From DATMNR01 sp963702765 (GTDB lineage: Bacteria > Chloroflexota > Ktedonobacteria > Ktedonobacterales > Ktedonobacteraceae), in NCBI GenBank assembly GCA_963702765.1, contig CAVPEB010000053.1:62001-126000 (forward strand): a stretch of DNA of 64,000 nucleotides. The letters run 5' to 3'. The translations under genes and the position numbers were made by a program. This document shows, piece after piece, positions 1 through 7,569 of this stretch (its first letter is position 1; every line of letters begins with the position of its first letter). Under the pieces are notes generated by a model. That model was not told where the DNA came from and searched no databases. It worked only from the letters and a program-made list of their open reading frames with translations.

Positions 1-1994
1 TCTCCGTTATCGACCTTAGGTGCCTTATCTCCAGCTTTCAATACACGCAAGCGTTGACGAGATCGATAGATCAGCGTTTTAGCATCACGTGATAAGTCGA
101 AGCCACTCACTCCATCGATAAGGTACTCAGTTTTATGTGCTTCGAAGTCATAACTCTCGATATGCCCGCGTGGCTCATGTCTGTCTCCTGTTTGGCTAAT
201 CGTGCCTTCTATCGGAAAGGACAGGAAGAGCGCTTTTCCTTTTATCCCACGTATTGATCTATATTTTCCTTCGGATACTGGGAATGGCAAGGCTCGATTC
301 GTGATACCCTCTAGATCGATAACAATGGGAGTTGGTTTTTTAGATTTTTCCTTTTTGTTCTCTTCCTCAGTCTCAGATGAGCCTTCCTGCTCCTTTTCTT
401 CTTGTTTGTCTTCTTTGGCTTCTTCTTTCTCTTTTTCTTCAGGGATCTTCGGTTCTGCAATGAAAGGAGAACGTAAATCACGCCGGAGCGTAATGGCGTA
501 GGGTTTTACACCGCGGGGGAAACTCAAATCAAAATGTAACTGATCATAGACTGGATTAAAGATGCGGTATCCCAGGAAGTACAGATATTTTCCCTCGGGA
601 TCAAAAGCCGGTGCTGTATCGTGCAGTGTAGGTTCTGTTGCAAAATAGGTCTCACCGCTTTCCAGATTACAGAGTTTGATTGCAGTTTTTTGTTCGGTCG
701 AACGATATCCATATGCTAACCAGCGGCCATCAGGTGACCAGTCTATTCCACGTATTTGTCCAAAGTCACTCCGATCGATTGTTCGGGAGGAACCGACTTC
801 TAAGTCGATTAAAAGCAATTCATTGCGATGGTTTGCAATAGCAACAGCATCATCCGTAGGTGAAACAGTCAGGTCGGTAGCTCTACCAAATTCAATGTCC
901 GCAAACGATTTTGGTTCGGTGGATTCATCAGTATTAAAAACTATCAGACTCTCATGATCAGTTTCATCGTTAATAGCAACAATACGTTTGCCATCATTGA
1001 GCCATTCGAGAAAACGATAGCGCACACCATCGGGTTCACCATGCTGCAACACAGGACCGTCCCAGTTGCCCATAGTGAAAGCTTTTCCGCGTGTCGTCAG
1101 TGCAACAGCATATCCTTTGGGGTGTAAGGCATAGCTATCAAGATAACTTCCGGCGGGGACGAACTTGCGATTGCGTTGTGTACGTGTACTTGGCAATACT
1201 ACGTCCAATTGGCGCACGGTTTCTGTTGAAGGATCGAACAGGTAGAGATCGGTGCCTGCGTGGTAGACAAGGCGTTGACCATCGCTCGACAGATTTCGAG
1301 CGTAGAAATCATTGTGATTGGTGTGTCGACGTATGTCGTCGCCAGAAGGAGTGCAAGAATAAATATTCCCGACTCCATCATGATCTGAAAGGAAGTAGAT
1401 GCGTTCGCCTACCCAGCAAGGGCTTGCTATATTGCCATTAAGATGAAGAAGGCGTTGAAATGTTCCACTGCCAGTTGGGTCACACCATAAATGTCCGGCA
1501 GTGCCCCCTCTATACCGTTTCCAGTATGCTGGTTCCCGCATGTTGCGTCCGATGACGACTCCATCCTCTGGGCCATAAGAAATAGCGTTTGCTATGCCCA
1601 CGGGAATCTGCCGTGATTGACCGCCTTGAGGGCTAATAGCATAGATGACGGTGTGCCCAGAAAGTGCCTGTCCAGCATTACTGGCATACAAAATAGCTTT
1701 GCCGGATAGGTCCCAGCCAACAATACGGCAAGAAGCAGAGTGGAATGTAAGACGTTGAGCAGTGCCTCCGAGCGATGGCATTACATAGACCTCACTGGGA
1801 CCCTCTTCACGACCTACAAAAGCAAGGAGTTCACCATCTGGTGAAAAATGAGGGTATGATACTTCGCCCAATCCTGCGGTTAAACGCTCAGCCCTCCCAC
1901 CTTCACTCGAAACAAACCAGAGATCGTCTTCAGCGACGAAAATAATCCGATCCTGATGGATGGTTGGAAAACGCACATATCCCTGTGTTGACAT
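1..1994 (-). CDS. Tricorn-like S41 protease, N-terminal propeller part (partial)
   Basis: The reading frame starts at an ATG at 1994 behind an AAGGAGAG ribosome site and stays open to the window edge, so about 664 residues are visible and the C-terminus is missing. The visible part is built of repeated beta-propeller blades (TolB/WD-like blocks such as 'HFSPDGELLAFVGREEG' and 'DWSPDGRWLAYGYRS'), typical of the N-terminal half of tricorn core proteases, which degrade oligopeptides in the cytoplasm. Around residues 500-550 there is a highly charged Glu/Lys-rich linker. The PDZ and Ser-protease parts would lie upstream of base 1 and cannot be checked. A DPP-IV-like S9 peptidase is the alternative, but the blade order and charged linker favour tricorn. 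Confidence 0.75.
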   Translation of the reverse strand, partial: MSTQGYVRFPTIHQDRIIFVAEDDLWFVSSEGGRAERLTAGLGEVSYPHFSPDGELLAFVGREEGPSEVYVMPSLGGTAQRLTFHSASCRIVGWDLSGKAILYASNAGQALSGHTVIYAISPQGGQSRQIPVGIANAISYGPEDGVVIGRNMREPAYWKRYRGGTAGHLWCDPTGSGTFQRLLHLNGNIASPCWVGERIYFLSDHDGVGNIYSCTPSGDDIRRHTNHNDFYARNLSSDGQRLVYHAGTDLYLFDPSTETVRQLDVVLPSTRTQRNRKFVPAGSYLDSYALHPKGYAVALTTRGKAFTMGNWDGPVLQHGEPDGVRYRFLEWLNDGKRIVAINDETDHESLIVFNTDESTEPKSFADIEFGRATDLTVSPTDDAVAIANHRNELLLIDLEVGSSRTIDRSDFGQIRGIDWSPDGRWLAYGYRSTEQKTAIKLCNLESGETYFATEPTLHDTAPAFDPEGKYLYFLGYRIFNPVYDQLHFDLSFPRGVKPYAITLRRDLRSPFIAEPKIPEEKEKEEAKEDKQEEKEQEGSSETEEENKKEKSKKPTPIVIDLEGITNRALPFPVSEGKYRSIRGIKGKALFLSFPIEGTISQTGDRHEPRGHIESYDFEAHKTEYLIDGVSGFDLSRDAKTLIYRSRQRLRVLKAGDKAPKVDNG

Positions 1995-2269
1995 ACACTC
2001 TCCTTATTTTCTGGTTGCCAGTATATTTCAATATAATCCCTTCGATTATTGCCACTTCCGAAGATGCCTGATGTTCTGTTAATATATTTGAGATCAGTAC
2101 AATCTTCATGGAATGGGAATAGGGTAGTAAGATAATGTATTTTGTTTGAACAAGGAATCTAAGCAGTTTCTTTGGCTATTATTATAGCACAGCACATAAC
2201 AACTCACATTCTTAAATATAATCTTATTGACAACTGCTTCTATTTTAGATGAGATCTTCCGAAAAGTCT

Positions 2270-2323
2270 GTTACAAGTGATATAAGTGTTATAAACGTTA
2301 CAATTGTTACGATTGCTACAGAT
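2270..2323. repeat. Six tandem 9-bp repeats (GTTACAATT-like)
   Basis: Six head-to-tail 9-mers run without gaps: GTTACAAGT, GATATAAGT, GTTATAAAC, GTTACAATT, GTTACGATT, GCTACAGAT. They lie in the AT-rich 465-bp gap between the divergent tricorn-like protease (start 1994) and FKBP gene (start 2460). The reverse complement of the unit (AACTTGTAAC-like) matches repeats found at 46162-46351. Tandem 9-bp spacing is the pattern bound by small MerR-like proteins that polymerise along DNA, such as BldC; that link is inference. Nothing else was recognised in this gap. Confidence 0.6.
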
Positions 2324-2459
2324 ATTTTTAAAGAAATCTCATTTATCCTTTACAAATTTCTTACACCCCCAGGTCCCTTACCTCTTGCCAGAAAGCCTGA
2401 GTAATGGTACTCTCTTTTTGCAATTCTATACCATAAATACATAAGGAGAGAGTATCTCT

Positions 2460-3164
2460 ATGGCGCAAACGGTGAAGGGGCAGCAGGAACCGCCTCAGAA
2501 ACAATATCGACCTGGACAGCGACAACAGGAGCGCATGCAACGCCAGGCGCGTCGAAGGCGCAGGCAGAGAATATGGGGCGCTTCTATCGCTGCATCTGTT
2601 ATTATCATTGTTTCTATAGTTGGCATTTTGGAGTACCAACGCTATAATGCAGACCGCGCTGCAGCTCAGCTTGCCAGCGCGAATGCATCTGCCACTACAA
2701 TAGCCAGAGTCCATGCGTCTGCAACGGCAGCAGAGCTTGCCTCTTGTCTCGCTGGTCTGCAAAACACTCCTACTCCAACAGCTGGACCAGCAAAACCACC
2801 AACTGTGTCTGGGACTCCTGTTACGCTTCCAGATGGACTTCAATATATAGATGTCAAGGTCGGATGTGGACCGGCAGCACAGTCGGGCAGTAATGTATCT
2901 GCGCAATATACAGGCTGGATTCAGAAAACTGGTAAGAAATTTGATAGTTCCTGGGATCGCAACGCTCAAGCATTCACTTTAGTGCTTGGCCAGGGGAAGG
3001 TAATCAAAGGTTGGGATGAGGGGCTGATTGGTATGAAACAAGGCGGTGAACGTCGACTGATTATTCCTGCCGCACTCGCTTATGGAGCAACCGGAAGCCC
3101 TCCGACTATTCCACCCAATTCGGTTCTCATTTTTGATGTGACGATGGGTGCCGTAACCAATTAG
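2460..3164 (+). CDS. Membrane-anchored FKBP-type peptidyl-prolyl cis-trans isomerase
   Basis: This 234-residue protein has a basic, Gln/Arg-rich cytoplasmic tail (1-38), one transmembrane segment (about 40-60, 'ASIAASVIIIVSIVGIL'), an Ala/Thr-rich spacer, and a complete FKBP domain from about 125 to the end. FKBP landmarks are visible: 'VSAQYTGWIQKTGKKFDSS', 'VIKGWDEGLIGMKQGGERR' and 'IPAALAYGATGSPPTIPPNS'. It should catalyse prolyl isomerisation of proteins outside the membrane. The ATG at 2460 follows an AAGGAGAGAG site. The gene stands alone between the divergent protease and convergent arsC, and a hairpin terminator follows at 3174. Confidence 0.88.
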   Translation: MAQTVKGQQEPPQKQYRPGQRQQERMQRQARRRRRQRIWGASIAASVIIIVSIVGILEYQRYNADRAAAQLASANASATTIARVHASATAAELASCLAGLQNTPTPTAGPAKPPTVSGTPVTLPDGLQYIDVKVGCGPAAQSGSNVSAQYTGWIQKTGKKFDSSWDRNAQAFTLVLGQGKVIKGWDEGLIGMKQGGERRLIIPAALAYGATGSPPTIPPNSVLIFDVTMGAVTN

Positions 3165-3173
3165 CTAATTCTA

Positions 3174-3204
3174 CATAGTCTGCATGTAAACCATGCAGAC
3201 TATG
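3174..3204. terminator. Bidirectional hairpin between FKBP and arsC
   Basis: A perfect 13-bp inverted repeat (CATAGTCTGCATG / CATGCAGACTATG) with a 5-nt loop lies between two convergent genes, 10 bp after the FKBP stop. T-rich sequence follows on the plus strand, so it probably stops transcripts from both sides. Confidence 0.75.
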
Positions 3205-3236
3205 CTTAGTTTGGCTGAAGCTTTTACTTTTTATGC

Positions 3237-3656
3237 TTAGTGTGCGTCTGAGAGTAGTTCATTCTCGATTTGTGTACGTATCCGATCTCGTACCTGACGG
3301 TATACATTTAATTGTTCAGTTTCGCTACCTGTGGCCTTGGAAGGATCTTTGAACGACCAGTGGCGATGGCGAGCGGCGCCTGGGAACACGGGGCATGCTT
3401 CTGCTGCAGTATCACAAACGGTAATCACCTCATCGAATGGTTGATCAAGGTAGCGATCTAACGTCTTCGACTGTTGGTGGGAAATATCAATACCCAACTC
3501 GGCCATAGCTTTGATAGCCATGGGCCGTACGAAAGTTTCCTCAGTACCAGCACTAAATACCTCAAATCGATCATTTCCCAGATATCGCAAAAATCCTTCG
3601 GCCATCTGTGACCGGGCCGAGTTATGTGTGCATATAAACAGCACTCGTCGCTTCAT
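3237..3656 (-). CDS. arsC: Arsenate reductase, thioredoxin-coupled (LMW-phosphatase fold)
   Basis: The protein has 139 residues, the normal size for this family. It carries the phosphatase-like P-loop 'CTHNSARSQMAE' (Cys-10, CX5R) near the N-terminus and the redox pair in 'CDTAAEACPVFPG' (about Cys-81 and Cys-88), the three cysteines of the thioredoxin-linked ArsC triple-thiol cascade. 'HWSFKDPSKATG' is also typical. It reduces As(V) to As(III). It is divergent from the sigZ-like gene and the arsM remnant, so this is an arsenic cluster. No efflux pump or ArsR repressor is visible in the window. Confidence 0.92.
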   Translation of the reverse strand: MKRRVLFICTHNSARSQMAEGFLRYLGNDRFEVFSAGTEETFVRPMAIKAMAELGIDISHQQSKTLDRYLDQPFDEVITVCDTAAEACPVFPGAARHRHWSFKDPSKATGSETEQLNVYRQVRDRIRTQIENELLSDAH

Positions 3657-3701
3657 GTAAAGCCTCCTTATCAGATATCGATGCGATTCATCTCTTTATT
3701 T

Positions 3702-3730
3702 TGCGTCCTTTTTGCCTTTAGTTCGTCTAT
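3702..3730 (+). promoter_or_regulatory. ECF-type promoter of the sigma factor gene
   Basis: TGCGTCC, a 15-base spacer starting TTTTT, then CGTCTAT. The same two blocks with the same spacing recur at 4419-4447. CGTC is the usual core of ECF -10 elements. It lies about 100 bp upstream of the sigma factor start at 3831, which suggests autoregulation. Confidence 0.65.
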
Positions 3731-3830
3731 GGTTAAGCATATACATAGTCTGGATATATGATCTCATTTCATGTATTGTACAATTTATATGTCATTGTGA
3801 GGGATTTTATCAGAAGAAGGACGCATTCTT

Positions 3831-4400
3831 ATGGTTCCGACTACTGAAACAGCCTGGGAGGAATTCAATACTGGGCTTAAAAACTTCATCTTTAAACATG
3901 TTCAAGATGAACAGAGTACAGAAGATATTCTGCAGGATGTCTTTATCAAGATACATACACATATTGGCAACTTGAGAGAATCAGACAAACTTCAAAGTTG
4001 GATCTTTCAAATTGCGCGTAATACAATTGCCGATTTCTATCGAACAAACAAGTTTATATCAGAGCTTCAGGAAGTACCCTATGTTCCAGAAGATCCATTT
4101 GATGATGTTGTTAGTGGCTTGCTGCCTTATGTCAAAAAACTTGTTGAAAACCTTCCCAATGAATACCGCGAGGCTCTTCTTCTGACTGAATACGAAGGTC
4201 TTAACCAGAGGGAACTAGCAGAGAGACTTGGTATATCGATCTCTGGCGCCAAGTCTAGAGTTCAGCGTGCGAGAGAAAAAGTCAGGCTCATGTTACTCGA
4301 CTGTTGCCATTTTCAATTTGATAGGCGAGGAAGAATTATTAATTACGAGCCGAATCGTGGCTGCTGTGTGAATCAAGATTGTGCAACTGCATGTAAGTGA
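3831..4400 (+). CDS. sigZ: SigZ-like ECF RNA polymerase sigma factor with Cys-rich tail
   Basis: The protein has 189 residues. Region 2 occupies about 1-75, with 'DEQSTEDILQDVFIKIHTH' and 'LQSWIFQIARNTIADFYR'. Region 4 occupies about 95-150, with 'PNEYREALLLTEYEGLNQRELAERLG' forming the -35-binding helix-turn-helix. The last 40 residues hold six cysteines ('DCCHFQFDRRG', 'RGCCVNQDCATACK'). No anti-sigma gene is adjacent. The Cys tail could sense a thiophilic metalloid directly, which fits its position between arsC and an arsM remnant; this is inference. Matching promoters sit before this gene and before the arsM remnant. Confidence 0.85.
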   Translation: MVPTTETAWEEFNTGLKNFIFKHVQDEQSTEDILQDVFIKIHTHIGNLRESDKLQSWIFQIARNTIADFYRTNKFISELQEVPYVPEDPFDDVVSGLLPYVKKLVENLPNEYREALLLTEYEGLNQRELAERLGISISGAKSRVQRAREKVRLMLLDCCHFQFDRRGRIINYEPNRGCCVNQDCATACK

Positions 4401-4418
4401 CGAAAAGTGCGCATACCC

Positions 4419-4447
4419 TGCGTCCTTTTTCGTGTTTGATCGTCTAT
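4419..4447 (+). promoter_or_regulatory. Second copy of the ECF-type promoter, before the arsM remnant
   Basis: TGCGTCC, 15 bases beginning TTTTT, then CGTCTAT: identical blocks and spacing to 3702-3730. The distance to the downstream start (ATG at 4546, about 99 bases after the -10) nearly equals that at the sigma gene (about 100 bases). The two sites therefore define a small putative SigZ regulon. Confidence 0.65.
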
Positions 4448-4545
4448 ATGATGCAACAGCAAGAGAAGTGAAGCTCCTTGATTTGGCTCAAGTCTTCTTC
4501 TTTTCAAAGCCAAATGTGTATCAATACACGAGAAAGGGTGTAAAA

Positions 4546-4965
4546 ATGAATACAGTTCCAGAGAATGATGAAAAATTACGTGAAGCTGTACGCGAACGTT
4601 ATAGTCGTACTGCATTGGAGGTCTTACATACAGGCCAGATCACTGTCGAGAGTTGCTGTAGCAGTAGTTGTTGTAGTACTGGAGATAGCGATCTTGTGAC
4701 CAGTGATCTCTACAGTAGTGTAGAATTGGGTGAGTTGCCAATCACAGCGGCTCTAGCCTCTCTTGGTTGTGGTAATCCCACAGCTCTGGCTGAGTTGAAA
4801 CCTGGCGAGAAAGGCCTTGACCTTGGGAGCGGAGGGGGCATTGACGTGCAGCTGTCTGCGAAGCGTGGTGGAGCTTCCTCTATTGCATCTCTCACAGATT
4901 CTGAACGTACAGATATTGATGGTAAATTTGTGAGTGCGTTTATCCATGCTCAAAAGCCATTATAG
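4546..4965 (+). pseudogene. arsM: Arsenite methyltransferase ArsM, internally deleted
   Basis: ATG 4546 follows a GAGAAAGGG site. The 139-residue product begins like ArsM: 'VRERYSRTALEVLHTG', a Cys-rich segment ('ESCCSSSCCSTGD'), then 'LKPGEKGLDLGSGGGIDVQLSAKR', the S-adenosylmethionine-binding motif I. The next residues jump straight to 'GKFVSAFIHAQKP', which resembles the extreme C-terminus of the family. ArsM is usually about 260-280 residues, so roughly half, including the As(III)-binding cysteine region, is missing. The reading frame is kept. It could still bind arsenite but should not methylate it. An unrelated short methyltransferase is less likely. Confidence 0.7.
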
Positions 4966-5075
4966 CTTGTTTGGACTGGAGGAGGTTTAATCAACAAGAA
5001 TTATCCGAGAGATACTGCCAGTCTCTCTCGGATTGAAGATTTTAAGTATTTCAAAATTTTCCATCGTAATTTTCC

Positions 5076-5104
5076 TTGACTTTTTGGAATTCACTGTGTA
5101 TACT
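5076..5104 (+). promoter_or_regulatory. Sigma-70-type promoter of the pyr operon
   Basis: TTGACT, a 17-base spacer and TATACT form a near-consensus housekeeping promoter. The start of transcription would be near 5111, leaving a leader of about 340 nt before pyrB. Confidence 0.75.
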
Positions 5105-5134
5105 TCTAACAATTTGAAAACGCTAGTAAAATGT

Positions 5135-5310
5135 TCCACTCTGTGGAAAAAGGTATGTGATTCTTATGACTCTCAGGCACTGGATACAAACGCAAGAAAT
5201 GCTCAAGCGGCGGAAGCGCTGCCTGATCCATCCCATTGATGGGCCTGGTGCCGTTCATTCGAAGATTCTTTCTTCCTCATCTCACTTTTGGAGATGAGGA
5301 ATTTTTTTTG
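5135..5310 (+). promoter_or_regulatory. Structured leader of the pyr operon, possible attenuator
   Basis: Between promoter and pyrB the RNA can form several stems. These are a CCAC/GTGG hairpin near 5136, a long-range TCAGGCA (5173-5179) / TGCCTGA (5220-5226) stem enclosing a GCGGC/GCTGC hairpin, a CCATC/GATGG hairpin (5228-5242), and the strong terminator at 5275-5307. This architecture suggests attenuation of pyr expression. No PyrR-binding consensus loop and no known riboswitch class could be recognised. Confidence 0.45.
5275..5307 (+). terminator. Intrinsic terminator within the pyr leader
   Basis: A 9-bp stem CCTCATCTC / GAGATGAGG with a 7-nt loop is followed by AATTTTTTTT. It lies about 145 bp before pyrB and downstream of the promoter, so readthrough must be controlled or partial. 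Confidence 0.85.
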
Positions 5311-5451
5311 CCCTTTTTGTCTCTGGCTGTGCTTCACAATGTTGTCAAGTACAGAGAGTTTCAGAACAGTATAAGGCCGAACCTGTTATGAAAATCTGAG
5401 AAATGGGGCTTGCTAGTCGAACCGCTGTATTGAAAGCTAATTGGAGGGAGT

Positions 5452-6459
5452 ATGAGCCAGACACTTTCGTATCCGCAAAACAACACATCAATCGCCGAAG
5501 AATCCAATATAATTAATGGAGACTTCAAAAATAAGGATGTTGTTTCAATTGACCAGTTCGTCGCTGATGATCTGCGTATGCTGTTTCCCCTGGCTGATCG
5601 GATGAAGCGGATTGCGGTCAACCGCGAACCATCAACACTGCTGGAGGGCAATGTGGTTTCGCTCCTCTTTTTTGAGCCTTCCAGCCGCACCTTCGGTTCA
5701 TTTGCTGCCGCAGTCAAAAGACTTGGAGGCCAGACGATAGAAATTCAGAATCCGGAAACCGTCTCATCGGTCAATAAAGGAGAATCCTTTGAAGATACTA
5801 TTCGCACCTTTGAAGCATACTCCGATGCCATTGTCTTGCGCCATAGAATAGCTGGCTCTGCTGGGCTCGCAGCTCAAACTGCCTCTGTTCCCATAATTAA
5901 TGCCGGGGATGGTAATAATGAGCACCCCACTCAGACACTACTCGACCTGTACACACTCTACGAACGCTTCGGAAGATTAGATAATCTTACCTGTTTACTG
6001 GCTGGCGATCCTCTAAATAGCCGTGTCATTCACTCGCTTATTCGTGGCCTTTCACTTTTTGAGAACAATACAGTGTACCTGCTGTCACCACAGCAATTAC
6101 GCCTCAATCGATCTGATTTGTACTATTGGGGAGAGCACGGCATCCACATCATTGAAATCAGCAGCAAAGAAGATATTCCACGCAACTGCCAACTCTGGTA
6201 CTGGACACGCATTCAGAAGGAACGTTTTACTTCTATTGACGAGTATCAGGAGCTAATGAAGCATGGGTTTATTGTCACACCAGAACTCCTACATACCTAT
6301 GGTAATAAAGATATGATCCTCATGGACCCTCTGCCCAGGGTAGGTACTATCGACGAATCCGTTGATTTGGATCAACGTGCAGTCTACTTCCGCTCGCAAA
6401 TTCGGAATGGCCTCTATATCCGCATGGCGTTGTTAGCGCTGTTGCTTGGTAGAGCCTGA
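5452..6459 (+). CDS. pyrB: Aspartate carbamoyltransferase, catalytic subunit
   Basis: The protein has 335 residues. It joins carbamoyl phosphate to aspartate, the committed step of pyrimidine synthesis. The carbamoyl-phosphate site 'FFEPSSRTFGSFAAA' is near residue 70, the 80s-loop lysine is in 'SSVNKGESFEDT', the carbamate-site 'HPTQTLLDLYT' is near 160, and 'MDPLPRVGTID' is near the C-terminus. ATG 5452 is preceded by GGAGGGAG. It opens a seven-gene operon with gaps of 1-31 bp and short overlaps. No pyrI regulatory subunit is visible. Confidence 0.95.
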   Translation: MSQTLSYPQNNTSIAEESNIINGDFKNKDVVSIDQFVADDLRMLFPLADRMKRIAVNREPSTLLEGNVVSLLFFEPSSRTFGSFAAAVKRLGGQTIEIQNPETVSSVNKGESFEDTIRTFEAYSDAIVLRHRIAGSAGLAAQTASVPIINAGDGNNEHPTQTLLDLYTLYERFGRLDNLTCLLAGDPLNSRVIHSLIRGLSLFENNTVYLLSPQQLRLNRSDLYYWGEHGIHIIEISSKEDIPRNCQLWYWTRIQKERFTSIDEYQELMKHGFIVTPELLHTYGNKDMILMDPLPRVGTIDESVDLDQRAVYFRSQIRNGLYIRMALLALLLGRA

Positions 6460-6461
6460 TC

Positions 6462-7568
6462 ATGCACATTAGCATCAAGGAGACTAACCTTCCTATTCAA
6501 GATAGGATTGGAACCACATGTAACAGCCATGGAAAACTGATACTTGCAGATGGAACGATCTTTGAGGGCACTTCGTTTGGATATGTAGGGCCTACTGCCG
6601 GTGAGGTTGTTTTTAGCACTGGGATGGTTGGATATCCAGAGAGCTTGACCGACCCATCCTTTAAAGGCCAGATTCTGACGATGACTTACCCGATTATAGG
6701 CAACTATGGAGTACCAGAAAGCCACTACTGGGAAGATGACTTGATTCATGTTGCGGGTCTAATTGTCTCCAACTATATTGATACCCCCTCGCATTTCCAG
6801 AGTATTATGACCCTGAGTAATTGGTTGCAGCAGGAAGAGATTCCAGCCCTGGAGATCAAAGATACCCGTTTGCTCACTCAGCATATCCGAACGCATGGAA
6901 CTATGCTTGGCAAGATCATTTTTGATACAGATATCCCTTTTTATGATCCCGATAGTGATGATCTGATTGCCAGTGTCTCAACCAGAGATGTGCACTACCA
7001 GGGGTTTGGCGAGATAACTATCGTGCTGATTGATTGTGGTGCCAAGCGTAATATCAGCCGTTCATTGCTTGCAAGAAATGTGCGTTTGATAACTGTTCCT
7101 TGGGATTATGACCTATTCGGGCCAGCAGCGAATTTCGCCTTTAATGGTATTGTCGTCTCAAATGGCCCTGGCAATCCCAAATTGGCTGAGAAAATCATTC
7201 GCACTATTCGAACTGCATTATCGCGCAGGATTCCAATCCTGGGTATTTGTCTCGGTCATCAATTGCTCGCGCTGTCCGCCGGGGGTGATACTTATAAGCT
7301 GAAGTATGGTCACAGGAGCCAGAATCAACCTTGTATCCTGTACAATACAAAGCAGTGTTTTACCACTACCCAAAATCATGGCTTTGCAGTAGGTGTGCTG
7401 CCGCCAGATTTTACTCCCTGGTTTATCAACGCCAATGATGGTAGTAACGAAGGGATGCGTCATAACGAGTATCCCTTCTTCTCCGTACAGTTCCATCCCG
7501 AGGCTATGCCCGGCCCATTGGATACTGAATGGATCTTCGACTATTTTCTAGAAAAAGCAAGAGGCTGA
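6462..7568 (+). CDS. carA: Carbamoyl-phosphate synthase small (glutaminase) subunit
   Basis: The 368-residue amidotransferase subunit supplies ammonia to CarB. The N-terminal domain starts 'GKLILADGTIFEGTSFGY', and the class I glutaminase domain carries the nucleophile in 'GICLGHQLLALS' and the His/Glu pair in 'VQFHPEAMPG'. It begins 2 bp after the pyrB stop and ends 1 bp before carB, so translation is probably coupled. Confidence 0.96.
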   Translation: MHISIKETNLPIQDRIGTTCNSHGKLILADGTIFEGTSFGYVGPTAGEVVFSTGMVGYPESLTDPSFKGQILTMTYPIIGNYGVPESHYWEDDLIHVAGLIVSNYIDTPSHFQSIMTLSNWLQQEEIPALEIKDTRLLTQHIRTHGTMLGKIIFDTDIPFYDPDSDDLIASVSTRDVHYQGFGEITIVLIDCGAKRNISRSLLARNVRLITVPWDYDLFGPAANFAFNGIVVSNGPGNPKLAEKIIRTIRTALSRRIPILGICLGHQLLALSAGGDTYKLKYGHRSQNQPCILYNTKQCFTTTQNHGFAVGVLPPDFTPWFINANDGSNEGMRHNEYPFFSVQFHPEAMPGPLDTEWIFDYFLEKARG

Positions 7569-7569
7569 T

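Noticed and set aside
3820..3840. A third, reverse copy of the ECF -35 block
   Set aside because: GCGTCC is present on the minus strand but no CGTCTAT lies at the right spacing.
4381..4545. Upstream extension of the arsM remnant
   Set aside because: These codons overlap the sigma factor end and the second promoter; ATG 4546 has the ribosome site.
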